A stretch of 64,000 nt of DNA from an uncultured Clostridia bacterium (lineage in GTDB: Bacteria; Bacillota; Clostridia; Lachnospirales; CAG-274): NCBI GenBank assembly GCA_944384195.1, contig CALWSK010000013.1:1-64000 (forward strand), in the 5' to 3' direction. Made by a program: the position numbers and the translations under genes. Positions 46,185-54,342 of this stretch are shown piece by piece. Every line of letters starts with the position of its first letter. Position 1 is the stretch's first letter. Below the pieces are notes generated by a model. That model saw nothing but the letters and a program-made list of their open reading frames with translations. It was not told the DNA's origin and searched no databases.

Positions 46185-46349
46185 ATGAATAATTTTGAAA
46201 TAATTTTAGATGAAGAACTTGAATTAATCGATGGAAGTGGTAAAATAGCTTCTACTGTTGGTGGACTTATTGGATCATCAGGAGGTAGTGCAATAGCAGG
46301 ACCTATAGGTGGAGGAATTGGAAGTGTTGTTGGAGATTATATTGGATAA
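46185..46349 (+). CDS. Glycine-rich double-glycine-type bacteriocin peptide
   Basis: 54 residues: leader MNNFEIILDEELELIDGS, then a strongly glycine-rich hydrophobic peptide with GGLIGSSGGSAIAGPIGGG and GSVVGDYIG, giving repeated GxxxG spacing. AGGAGG site. Likely one half of a two-peptide bacteriocin with the product of 45490. Confidence 0.72.
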   Translation: MNNFEIILDEELELIDGSGKIASTVGGLIGSSGGSAIAGPIGGGIGSVVGDYIG

Positions 46350-46448
46350 ACTTTTTTTAAACCTGTAGAGGTTCACTAATGTACATAAATATAAAAACGT
46401 ATTATTTTAGTATGTTTTTATGAAAAGCCAAAAAGAAAGAGGTAAAAG

Positions 46449-47093
46449 ATGACTAAAAAGATATTGACAACTTTATTATTATCAACATTAATATTTTCAT
46501 TAGTAGGGTGTAATGACAAAAAAGTAGAAACCAAAAATATGAATAGTATTGATATTAATTTTAATACAAAAACTGTTTCTAATGGTACAGTGGATTTTGA
46601 TTATCCTTCTGATGAATGGGTAGAGTTAAAAGAACATTCTTATAATATTCCTATATTATTAATACCTGCAGGTACGAACTCTTTAGATGTAAATATTAAT
46701 GTTATGCCATCAGAAGATGTAGAAATGCCTTTAGAAAAATTTTTAGAAAGTCTGCCTATTGCAATGGAACAATTGGCAACCAATAGTACTATGGACTTAA
46801 TGGAAATTAGAAGTCTTAATAATATAGAAATAGCTTATAATGAAAATACTATAAAATATACAGAAGAAAATATTGAAAAAGGCTTAAAAAAGGGAACTTT
46901 AACGGAGCAAGTTATCGAACAATCTGGTGGTAGAGAGGCTTTATTGAATATTCCAGAAAAAAAACAAATACAAATGACTTTCTATTTAGATAAAAAAGAT
47001 GTTACAATAACAGGTACATATTTAGATGATTCTCAAAAAGAAATGGTTTTAAAAGCTATGACTACTATGGTACAAACTGCAAAATTGAAATAA
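46449..47093 (+). CDS. Lipoprotein of unknown function
   Basis: 214 residues with a lipobox signal (LIFSLVGC, Cys about residue 21). The mature part has no recognised domain and includes VDFDYPSDEWVELKEHSYNI and a C-terminal QMTFYLDKKDVTITGTYLD, reminiscent of PsbP/Mog1-like folds. AAAGAGG before the ATG. Placed at the end of the bacteriocin series, it may contribute to immunity on the outer membrane face; this is inference. Confidence 0.6.
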   Translation: MTKKILTTLLLSTLIFSLVGCNDKKVETKNMNSIDINFNTKTVSNGTVDFDYPSDEWVELKEHSYNIPILLIPAGTNSLDVNINVMPSEDVEMPLEKFLESLPIAMEQLATNSTMDLMEIRSLNNIEIAYNENTIKYTEENIEKGLKKGTLTEQVIEQSGGREALLNIPEKKQIQMTFYLDKKDVTITGTYLDDSQKEMVLKAMTTMVQTAKLK

Positions 47094-47107
47094 TGTAATA
47101 TATAAAA

Positions 47108-47137
47108 TAGCACTATATTGTAGTGCTACTTTTTATA
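47108..47137 (+). terminator. Rho-independent terminator
   Basis: TAGCACTA (47108-47115) and TAGTGCTA (47121-47128) with a 5-nt loop and a following T run. Confidence 0.75.
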
Positions 47138-47156
47138 TTTGAAAGGAGAATATTAT

Positions 47157-48044
47157 ATGGATAAACATAAAAAAGCTAGTTTGATTTTTTTATTATTACT
47201 AATTTGGATGTTATTTTTTGAAAGAATATTACTTAAATTTATGAAATATATATTTCCAGCAAAATTTGGAGTGATGCTTGAATTTAATTTTAATTACCGA
47301 TTAATTTTTATGCAAGTATCTATTTTACTAATATTTATAGTGTTATATTTTATAATAAGTAAGAAACCAATTAAAGATACTCTTAATATAAAAAAAATAT
47401 CTTTAAAAAATATAATTTTGATTTTTTTAGTTAGTATTTTTATACAACCTATAATAATGTTTATTAGTTCAATTTCATTATTTTTTACAGAAAATATATT
47501 TGGTATGCAAATGGTTAGTAGCTTAAGATATCCTATTTGGCAACTTATTCTGGCAACGGCTGTTTTTCCTCCTATTTTAGAAGAAATTATATTTAGAGGA
47601 ATACTCTTTAAAAAGTATGAAAAATATTCGTTTTGGTATGGAATTATATTAACATCATTGTTTTTTGCTATTATGCATTTAAATTTAAATCAATGTTTAT
47701 ATACATTTTTTATGGGTGTAGTTATAGCTATTTTAGTAAAAATGACAGGTTCTATTTTTTCTGGTATATTATGTCATTTTATTATAAATGCTACTCAATC
47801 AATTATAACATATGTATTAAATAAATATGCTCCAAGTAGTGTAATTGAAATACTCAATAATAATACTTTATTAATTATAATTTTTGTTTTATCTGTAATA
47901 ATTTTTTCAATTTGTATGTATATATTTGTAAAAATAAACAGAGATAAAATAAAAAATAATAAAGAAAAAGTTAAAATATTTAATATTTATTTTATTATAG
48001 ATATTTTAATATTTGTTTGTATAATAGCTAGTCAATTCTTATAA
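47157..48044 (+). CDS. CPBP-family intramembrane metalloprotease (Abi/CAAX type)
   Basis: About 295 residues with seven to eight transmembrane helices. Catalytic motifs: EEIIFRGILF (EExxxR, near 146), FFAIMHLNL (FxxxH) and GILCHFIIN (His). AAGGAGA before the ATG. These proteases are often self-immunity factors in class II bacteriocin loci, matching its place at the end of the island; a maturation role is the alternative. Confidence 0.85.
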   Translation: MDKHKKASLIFLLLLIWMLFFERILLKFMKYIFPAKFGVMLEFNFNYRLIFMQVSILLIFIVLYFIISKKPIKDTLNIKKISLKNIILIFLVSIFIQPIIMFISSISLFFTENIFGMQMVSSLRYPIWQLILATAVFPPILEEIIFRGILFKKYEKYSFWYGIILTSLFFAIMHLNLNQCLYTFFMGVVIAILVKMTGSIFSGILCHFIINATQSIITYVLNKYAPSSVIEILNNNTLLIIIFVLSVIIFSICMYIFVKINRDKIKNNKEKVKIFNIYFIIDILIFVCIIASQFL

Positions 48045-48171
48045 AGAATATTAATTAAGATAGTGGTTAAAATATCAAAATTTTTAGAAAAAATTTAACT
48101 TTATAGATTATACAACTATTTACAAATAACCTTTATTTATTATTTAATTTATTTTATGATGGGGTGATAAT

Positions 48172-49383
48172 ATTTCAAAAATAGTCTATACACAAGAAAT
48201 AAAAAATTTAAAAGTAAAAAATAAGGAACAACGAGCAAAATTAAATCATAATTATACTTTATATTTAGGACACCGTTCTAAAGTATTAAAAAATATGGAA
48301 CATAGAACAGGACTTATAGGTAAAATATTTACAAATGAAATTTTACACTTTAAAGATAGTAAAGACATAGCTAAATTAGTTTTGGAAAATACTAAAAAAG
48401 GTATTACTATATATGAGGGTATGATAGCAATTAAAAAGGAAGATACCAAAAAGTTAAATTTAGAAGATTTAAAAGGTTGGGAAAATTATATATCAAAACA
48501 TATAAATATAATAAGGGAACATAACAACATAAAACGAGAAAATTTTCAGTTTATATGTGCTATACACGAAAAACCTAATAACTATCATACCCATATACTT
48601 TTTTGGGATAAATCTCAAAAAGTAGAAAAGAATTTTTTACATTGGGGTATATCTAATAAAATAAGAAAACAACTTATAAAAGATACTTTTTCAGATGAAA
48701 TACTTGAGTATGCCAAAGCAAAAGATTTAGCAGTTAAAAACATTAGGGAGATTACAGACAAATTACTAGATGATTTTATAAATGATATAAAACTACTTGA
48801 TAATAAAAAATATAGTAAACTAAAAGAGAAAGGAATATTTAAAGGTAAAAATTCAATGTTAAATAATGAATTTATAGAGTATATTTTTAATGAAAGTTAT
48901 AAAATAAAAAAGATGATACCTAAAGGAAGAATAGCTTATGAATTTATAGAGCCAAGTGTTAAAGAAGAAGTTAATAAGCTAGTTAGTTATATAATTGAAA
49001 ATAATGAAGATATAAAAAAATTAGTAGATGATTATGTAGAAGCTAAACTAGATATTGCAAGTTTTTATTCAGATAAATACCTTGACATACAAGAAGAACA
49101 ATATAGAAAAGAAATAGAAAAAATAATAGCTAATAAAATTTTAGGTATTGTAAAATCTATAAATAGGTTAGAAAATGAATATAAAAAACAAGAAGTAATA
49201 GAAAATAAACAGAAAAGACTTATTAAACAAAGTATATTTGATTTAATAAGTCTTTTTTATGTTAAAGGAGAACGAGAAAGACAAAATTACAATAAAATAT
49301 TAAATGAAATAGTAACAGAGCTTTCAAAGGAGGCTAAAAAAGAAATATATCTTAAAAATATGGACAAAGGATATGAAAGATAA
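48172..49383 (+). CDS. mobL: MobL/MobP-type relaxase, probable AUU start
   Basis: About 403 residues. Relaxases nick oriT and pilot the DNA strand. The N-terminal domain contains EHRTGLIGKIFTNEI and the metal-binding histidine pair NYHTHILFWD (near residue 140). The rest is helical and lysine-rich. The conserved beginning ISKIVYTQEIKNLKVKN runs upstream of the first ATG (48295) to an ATT at 48172 that sits 5 bp after GGGGTG; a stop lies just before. So either translation starts at ATT or the original ATG mutated. Followed directly by the second coupling-protein gene. Confidence 0.78.
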   Translation: MSKIVYTQEIKNLKVKNKEQRAKLNHNYTLYLGHRSKVLKNMEHRTGLIGKIFTNEILHFKDSKDIAKLVLENTKKGITIYEGMIAIKKEDTKKLNLEDLKGWENYISKHINIIREHNNIKRENFQFICAIHEKPNNYHTHILFWDKSQKVEKNFLHWGISNKIRKQLIKDTFSDEILEYAKAKDLAVKNIREITDKLLDDFINDIKLLDNKKYSKLKEKGIFKGKNSMLNNEFIEYIFNESYKIKKMIPKGRIAYEFIEPSVKEEVNKLVSYIIENNEDIKKLVDDYVEAKLDIASFYSDKYLDIQEEQYRKEIEKIIANKILGIVKSINRLENEYKKQEVIENKQKRLIKQSIFDLISLFYVKGERERQNYNKILNEIVTELSKEAKKEIYLKNMDKGYER

Positions 49384-51659
49384 TGAAGAAAAAAGAAAAA
49401 ATACTAATATTTATATTGTTAGCCTTTTCAGGTTTTATAGCAAATATATATTTAGGCGAAATGTTAAATACATTGCTTTTAGGCAATGATGTAAATATTG
49501 ATAATTTAAAATTTTTTATTAGCTTAAAAAGTTTATTTATAGATGAAGATAAAAGAAAACTATTTTTATTACTTGAGTGTATTAAGTATTTAGGAATAGT
49601 TTTTTTTATTACTCAGAATAAAAAGCCTTATCAATCAGAGCTAGTAAAAATTACAGAAAATATTTACACTCCTAAACAAGTTGGACAATACCAATATGGT
49701 TCTTCAAGGTGGCTAACTAACAAAGAAAAAGATAAGGAGTTTGCTTATTTTATATTAAATCCTAAAGACGATATAATTAAAAAACTTATTAAAAATGGAG
49801 AAAAAGAAATTGAAAATCTTAAAAAAGAAAAATCTCAAAATATTGAAAAAGAAGAAACTAAAAATCAAAAAGATAAAGGAGAAAATAAAGATGAAAAAGA
49901 AACCAGTTTACAAAAACAACAAAATTTACCTAGTTTTAAAAACAAAGTTAAGCAAGATTATATTTACAAATAATTACAGAAAATAGAAGAAAAAATTAAT
50001 GTAAAAGATTTAAAAATAAAAGGAAAGGATAAAAAAGATTATGCAGAAAATTATTCAAAAGAAATGGCTAATCAATTTAAGGATAAGATGTTAAACATTA
50101 GATTCTTAAAAAATATTTTAAATAAGGAGGACAACAAACAAAATAAAATTTTAAAGGAGGGTGGTATTGTAATAGGAATGACAAAGGAGGGTAACAAAGA
50201 AAAAATACACTATATAAAAGATGACGTTCATACCCTTGTAGTTGGTGCTACTAGAAGTGGTAAGTCAAGATGTTTAGTAGTACCTAGCATTTGTACAATA
50301 GGACTAGCTAGAGAAAGTATGCTTATATCAGACCCTAAAGGAGAATTATTTCAATATACAAGTAAGTATCTTGAAAGTTTAGGTTATGAAGTTATATGTC
50401 TTGACTATAAAAACCTTAATAAAAGTACAAAGTACAATCTTTTACAACCAGTTATAGATGCCGTAAACAGTGGAGATATGGAAAAAGCCGAAATGTATGC
50501 TTGGGATATAACTAATATACTTGTTGGAGATAACAGTTCTAACGAAAAGATATGGGAAAATGGAGAAAAAGCAGTTATATGTGTAGCTATATTAAGTGTA
50601 GTTATAAATAATTTGAAAGACTATAAAAAATCAAACCCTAATTATCAAAATTTAACTAATGTATATTGGTTTATAAGCAGAAATGAATAAAAAAATAGAA
50701 GATAAATATCCTATTGACTTATTTTAAACTTGAAGATGTAGGCAGAAAAAAACAAGCAATATTTTTTATATTGCCAGATGAAAAACTATATATTATCAAG
50801 TGGCAAGTTTAGTTGTATCACAGTTGTATGAGTTGTGTTAGTAAGACAAGCAGATGAAAGGGGTGGTAGACTTGAAAATAGAGTAAATTTTATATTAGAT
50901 GAGTTTGGAAATTTTGTTAAAATAAGTGATTTTACAAATAAGCTAACTGTTGCAGGTGGACGTGGTATGCGTTTTAATCTATTTTTACAGTCTTTTGAAC
51001 AATTAGATATGAAATATGGTAAAGAAGAAAGCCATATAATAAAAGCTAATTGTCAAAATTGGGTATATTTACAAGCAGATGATGACGAAACATTACAGTC
51101 TATTTGTAATAATTTGGGAAAATATACAACAAGTGCATATCAATTATCTAGTAATCACGCAAAATTTACAAATCCTAGCTCATCACATAGTTTAAGCCTT
51201 GTATCAAGAGAACTTTTAACAACAGATGAAATAAGGAGAATAAACAGACCATATCAAATAGTTATGGGAAGAAACTATCCTTGTATGTCTATTGCTGATG
51301 ATTTAAGTAAGTGGTATTTTAATATTATGTGTGGGCTTGGAGATAAAGAACACAACAGACTAATAAGGCAGAAACGAGAAAATGAAAGGGATTGTATTGA
51401 CCTTAATAAAGATGTGGAATTGTGGGAAATATGGGAGTTATACAAATATTTAATAAGAAATGGTTTAAATGGAGGTAATATTAATGAAAAAAATAAAAAT
51501 ACGACTAAAAATAATAAGCTTAACAATAAAAATGATAATGCTTCAAATAGAAAAAATTATATATCTAGCCAAAATGAAAATATTAAAAAAGAAATAGAAA
51601 ATATTGAAAAAGATGATAATTCATTAAAAACTAAAAAAGTAACTTTAGGAAAGGAATAA
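49383..51659 (+). pseudogene. virD4: Second VirD4-type coupling protein, decayed
   Basis: Three usable pieces. Piece 1 (49383-49973): two membrane helices and QYQYGSSRWLTNKEKDKEFA. An in-frame TAA (49971) separates it from piece 2 (50064-50690, same frame) with Walker A GATRSGKS and ISDPKGE. Between 50690 and 50835 several indels scramble IEDKYPIDL, KLEDVGRKKQAIFFILPDEK and SLVVSQLYELC across frames. Piece 3 (50835-51659) has Walker B NFILDEFGNF, QSFEQLDMKYG and WVYLQADDDETL. It has no function as one protein. The element's working coupling protein is at 6524. Confidence 0.85.
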
Positions 51660-51665
51660 ATTTAT

Positions 51666-52001
51666 ATGTTAAAAAAGATAAAAGAATTTTTAAAAATAAG
51701 TACATCAAGTTTTGTATTTATTTTTTTTATATTTTTAAATAAAATATACGCAAGTAATATAGCTAATAGTCAAATAGCAAAAGGACTTGATAAACTATTA
51801 AAAGATTTAACGAGTTGGGCATACAAAATAATACCAACAGTTGGAACAATATTAGTAATATACTTTTTTATAAGACGAGGTTCAGCAGATGAAATGGATA
51901 TAAAAAAGTGGGACAATAGAATTAAAACTTGTGTAATATCTTCAGTTGGTGCAGTTTTAGGAGCAGTAATAATTGATTTAGCTATTGGTTACTTTCAATA
52001 A
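51666..52001 (+). CDS. VirB2/TrbC-like pilin
   Basis: 111 residues: signal-like N-terminal helix (about 13-30, ending KIYAS), then two hydrophobic helices (about 56-72 and 93-109) separated by a charged loop RRGSADEMDIKKWDNR. This is the VirB2-type layout of TrbC family proteins in Gram-positive elements. It follows the decayed coupling-protein gene by 6 bp, as in intact relatives. Confidence 0.75.
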   Translation: MLKKIKEFLKISTSSFVFIFFIFLNKIYASNIANSQIAKGLDKLLKDLTSWAYKIIPTVGTILVIYFFIRRGSADEMDIKKWDNRIKTCVISSVGAVLGAVIIDLAIGYFQ

Positions 52002-52006
52002 TAATA

Positions 52007-52035
52007 TTGACAAAAATATTTTTTTATTATACAAT
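52007..52035 (+). promoter_or_regulatory. Sigma-A promoter for the leader/methyltransferase unit
   Basis: TTGACA (52007-52012) and TACAAT (52030-52035) with a 17-bp spacer, 35 bp before the leader-peptide ATG. Confidence 0.7.
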
Positions 52036-52069
52036 GTAACAAAATATGCACTTAATTAGGAGGATTTTT

Positions 52070-52120
52070 ATGAATAATAAAATTAATATAATTGAGACGG
52101 GTTCAAGTGTTGAAAGTTAA
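52070..52120 (+). CDS. 16-residue leader peptide
   Basis: MNNKINIIETGSSVES, with a perfect AGGAGG 6 bp before the ATG. Its last five codons form the left arm of the hairpin at 52107-52149. A strongly initiated mini-gene overlapping a hairpin ahead of a methyltransferase gene is the layout of translational attenuators such as those of erm genes. Confidence 0.6.
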   Translation: MNNKINIIETGSSVES

Positions 52121-52149
52121 TGGTGTATTTTATAGTTAACTTTCAACAC
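52107..52149 (+). promoter_or_regulatory. Attenuator hairpin
   Basis: GTGTTGAAAGTTAA (52107-52120) and TTAACTTTCAACAC (52136-52149) are perfect 14-bp arms with a 15-nt loop. No T-tract follows, so it is not a simple terminator. Ribosomes on the leader would open the left arm. The next start codon is 45 bp further on. Confidence 0.7.
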
Positions 52150-52193
52150 ATAATATAATAAAATATTATTATATTTTGAGAGGACTTGTAAAA

Positions 52194-52898
52194 GTGAAAT
52201 TATATAAAACAGATAATTATAATAAAGATTTTGTAAATAAAAATATGATGGGACCAAATTCAATGTTAATTTTAGAAGAATTAACTAAAGATATTCCTTT
52301 AAAAAAGGGTATGAAAGTGTTAGATTTAGGTTGTGGTACAGGACTTACTTCTATTTTTTTGGCAAAAGAGTTTGGTGTAGAAGTGTATGCTGTTGATTTA
52401 TGGATATCAGCTACTGAAAATTATAGAAGATTTAAATATATGAATTTAGATAATTTAATTATACCAATTAATACAGATGCTAATAATTTGCCATTTGCTG
52501 AAGATTATTTTGATGTAATTATTAGTGTTGATTCATACCATTACTTCGGTAATAATGATACTTATTTTCCTTATGTAAAAAAATTCTTAAAGAAAGATGG
52601 TATATTACCATTGTCATTTGTTGGTATGAAATTTGAAGTTCATAATAACATACCAAAAGAAATGGAACATTTATGGGAAAAAGAAGCACTTGAAATGTGG
52701 CATTCTATTGAATGGTGGAAACCTAAATTTGAAAATTATTTATATAATATTGATATTGGGGAAATAGAGTGTTTTGAAAGAGCTTGGCAAGATTGGTTAA
52801 ATTGTGGAAATTCATATGTACTTGAAGATAAGGAAATGATAGAAACAGATAATGGAAGATTTATGAATATAATTTACATAAAAGGAAATTTAAAGTAA
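52194..52898 (+). CDS. SAM-dependent methyltransferase (cargo)
   Basis: 234 residues from GTG (GAGAGGA 9-10 bp upstream). Class I methyltransferase fold: motif I VLDLGCGTGLTSIFLA (about 43-58), acidic VYAVDLW (about 66-72), motif with YFDVIISVDSYHYFG (about 105-119). N-terminus MKLYKTDNYNKDFV and MMGPNSMLILEEL. It resembles small-molecule or ubiE-like methyltransferases, not Erm rRNA dimethylases. The attenuator upstream suggests induction by a compound that stalls ribosomes, perhaps an antibiotic it modifies; this is inference. Confidence 0.8.
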   Translation: MKLYKTDNYNKDFVNKNMMGPNSMLILEELTKDIPLKKGMKVLDLGCGTGLTSIFLAKEFGVEVYAVDLWISATENYRRFKYMNLDNLIIPINTDANNLPFAEDYFDVIISVDSYHYFGNNDTYFPYVKKFLKKDGILPLSFVGMKFEVHNNIPKEMEHLWEKEALEMWHSIEWWKPKFENYLYNIDIGEIECFERAWQDWLNCGNSYVLEDKEMIETDNGRFMNIIYIKGNLK

Positions 52899-52915
52899 GT
52901 TTTAATATTAAATTA

Positions 52916-52947
52916 AAAAGGTAATTGAGAAATCAGTTACCTTTTTT
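52916..52947 (+). terminator. Rho-independent terminator
   Basis: AAGGTAATT (52918-52926) pairs with AGTTACCTT (52935-52943), one G-U pair, followed by a T run. Confidence 0.75.
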
Positions 52948-52975
52948 GTATTTTAAATAAAAAGGAGTGATAATT

Positions 52976-53251
52976 ATGAACTTTAGAGTAAATATAAATA
53001 AAACATTTAAAAGGGGAAATTTAAAAGCATTTGCTACCCTTATAATAGAAGATAAAATATATATAACAGGTTTTAAAGTAATAGAAAATAATGGAAATTT
53101 ATATGTTTTTTATGGTAGAAGAAAAGACAAGCAAGGAAAAAATAAAGATATATATTTTATAACAGATAAAGATTTAAGAGCTAAAATATATAGAGCAATA
53201 TTAGTTGAATATCAAATATATAAAAATTTTTATGAAGTAAGTAGGTATTAG
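52976..53251 (+). CDS. spoVG: SpoVG-family protein
   Basis: 91 residues with the SpoVG pattern: FRVNINKTFKRGNLKAFATL, IEDKIYITGFKVIENNGNLY, VFYGRRKDKQGKNKDIYFIT, then LRAKIYRAILVEYQ. SpoVG proteins bind DNA or RNA and tune gene expression; mobile elements often carry one. AAGGAG before the ATG. It lies in the remnant transfer operon, 1 bp before the TrbL-like gene. Confidence 0.82.
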   Translation: MNFRVNINKTFKRGNLKAFATLIIEDKIYITGFKVIENNGNLYVFYGRRKDKQGKNKDIYFITDKDLRAKIYRAILVEYQIYKNFYEVSRY

Positions 53252-53252
53252 T

Positions 53253-53588
53253 ATGGATATTATACTTTTAGGACTAATAGGTGTTGTATTAACAGGCAGT
53301 ATAAAATTAATAGATGAATTACTTGTAGGAGTTTTAGATATATGTTTATATGCAGATAAATATATGACTGGTACTGGTGGTGGAAGTTTAGTAGATGGAA
53401 TATTTGATATTGTTTTGGGTACAGGTGTTTCACTAATAATATTAAAATTTTTGAAAAAAGGTTTTGAATGCTATGTATTATGGACAGACGGAGATACAGA
53501 CTCTAAGCCTATTTTAATATTAACAAGGTTTGCTATCAAAGCAACCAAAACAATTAGAAAACTATACATTTGTATTAATATTTGCTGA
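53253..53588 (+). pseudogene. TrbL/VirB6-like protein, truncated at a fusion point
   Basis: 111 residues. Residues 1-90 fit the N-terminus of a TrbL-family conjugation protein: a membrane helix, TGTGGGSLVDGIFDIVLG, a second helix and LKKGFECYVLWTDGDTDSKPILILTRF. After about 53540 the sequence changes to an unrelated frame (the phosphatase/TPR remnant), so the remaining channel domain is gone. The last 20 residues are junk. Confidence 0.65.
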
Positions 53589-54342
53589 TAAAATATTTAA
53601 AGACCCAGAACGAAAAAGAAAAATAAAAAGAATTATAAAAATAAGTATAACAATAATAGTGGTATTGTTAATAATAAGTTTAATATTTTATATGTTTTAT
53701 AAAAGAAGAATAAAACGAATAGAAACATTAAACTTAACATATCAAAACACAATAGAATACATACAAGATAACAATTATATAAGAGCAAAAGAAGAATGTA
53801 ATAAAGCAATAGAAGTAGCTAATAAATTAAATAATAAAGAAAAGGGAAAAGATTTAAATAATTACTTAAAATTAATAGAAACCACAATACTTGCAGATGA
53901 GGCTTTAAAATCAGAAAATTATAAAGAGGCACAAGAAAACTATATGAATGCAAAAGATAGAGCTAGATATGCAGATAATGTAAATGAAGAATATGTAGAT
54001 AAGAAATTAGAAGAAACAAAAAATTACTTAAACGTATATGATTACATAAATTTAGGGGATAAATTAAAAGAAACAGGAGATTATTAAGGTGCAGAGAAAA
54101 AATATTTAGAAGCTAAAAATATAGCAAGTAATATATACTTTGATAAGGGAAAAGAAAAAGCAATACAATCTCTTGAAAAACTATATGAAGACTGGGGCAA
54201 AGTAAAAGAAGAAACTAATAATAAAATTTGTGCTATATTTAATGTAGAACAAAAAGGAGAAAATAAGGATAAGCTATATTTAACAAAAACTAAAGAAATA
54301 CAATGTGTTGAAAGTGAAACTAAAGATTATAAGATACTTTTT
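53530..54342 (+). pseudogene. Remnant of a membrane TPR protein (phosphatase C-terminus-like)
   Basis: The frame begins within the TrbL fragment. QLENYTFVLIFADKIFKDPE resembles the end of a PP2C-type phosphatase domain; a transmembrane helix (about residues 41-60) and TPR-like helices follow (NYIRAKEECNKAIEVANKL, NYKEAQENYMNAKDRARYA). A TAA at 54085 interrupts GDY-GAEKKYLEAKNIAS, which continues in the same frame. With no start of its own and an internal stop it is a pseudogene; its frame runs on into the Hsp70-like gene. Confidence 0.6.

Noticed and set aside
49795..49986. Lysine-rich 63-codon frame on the plus strand
   Set aside because: Overlaps the coupling-protein remnant in another phase and is almost only lysine and isoleucine.
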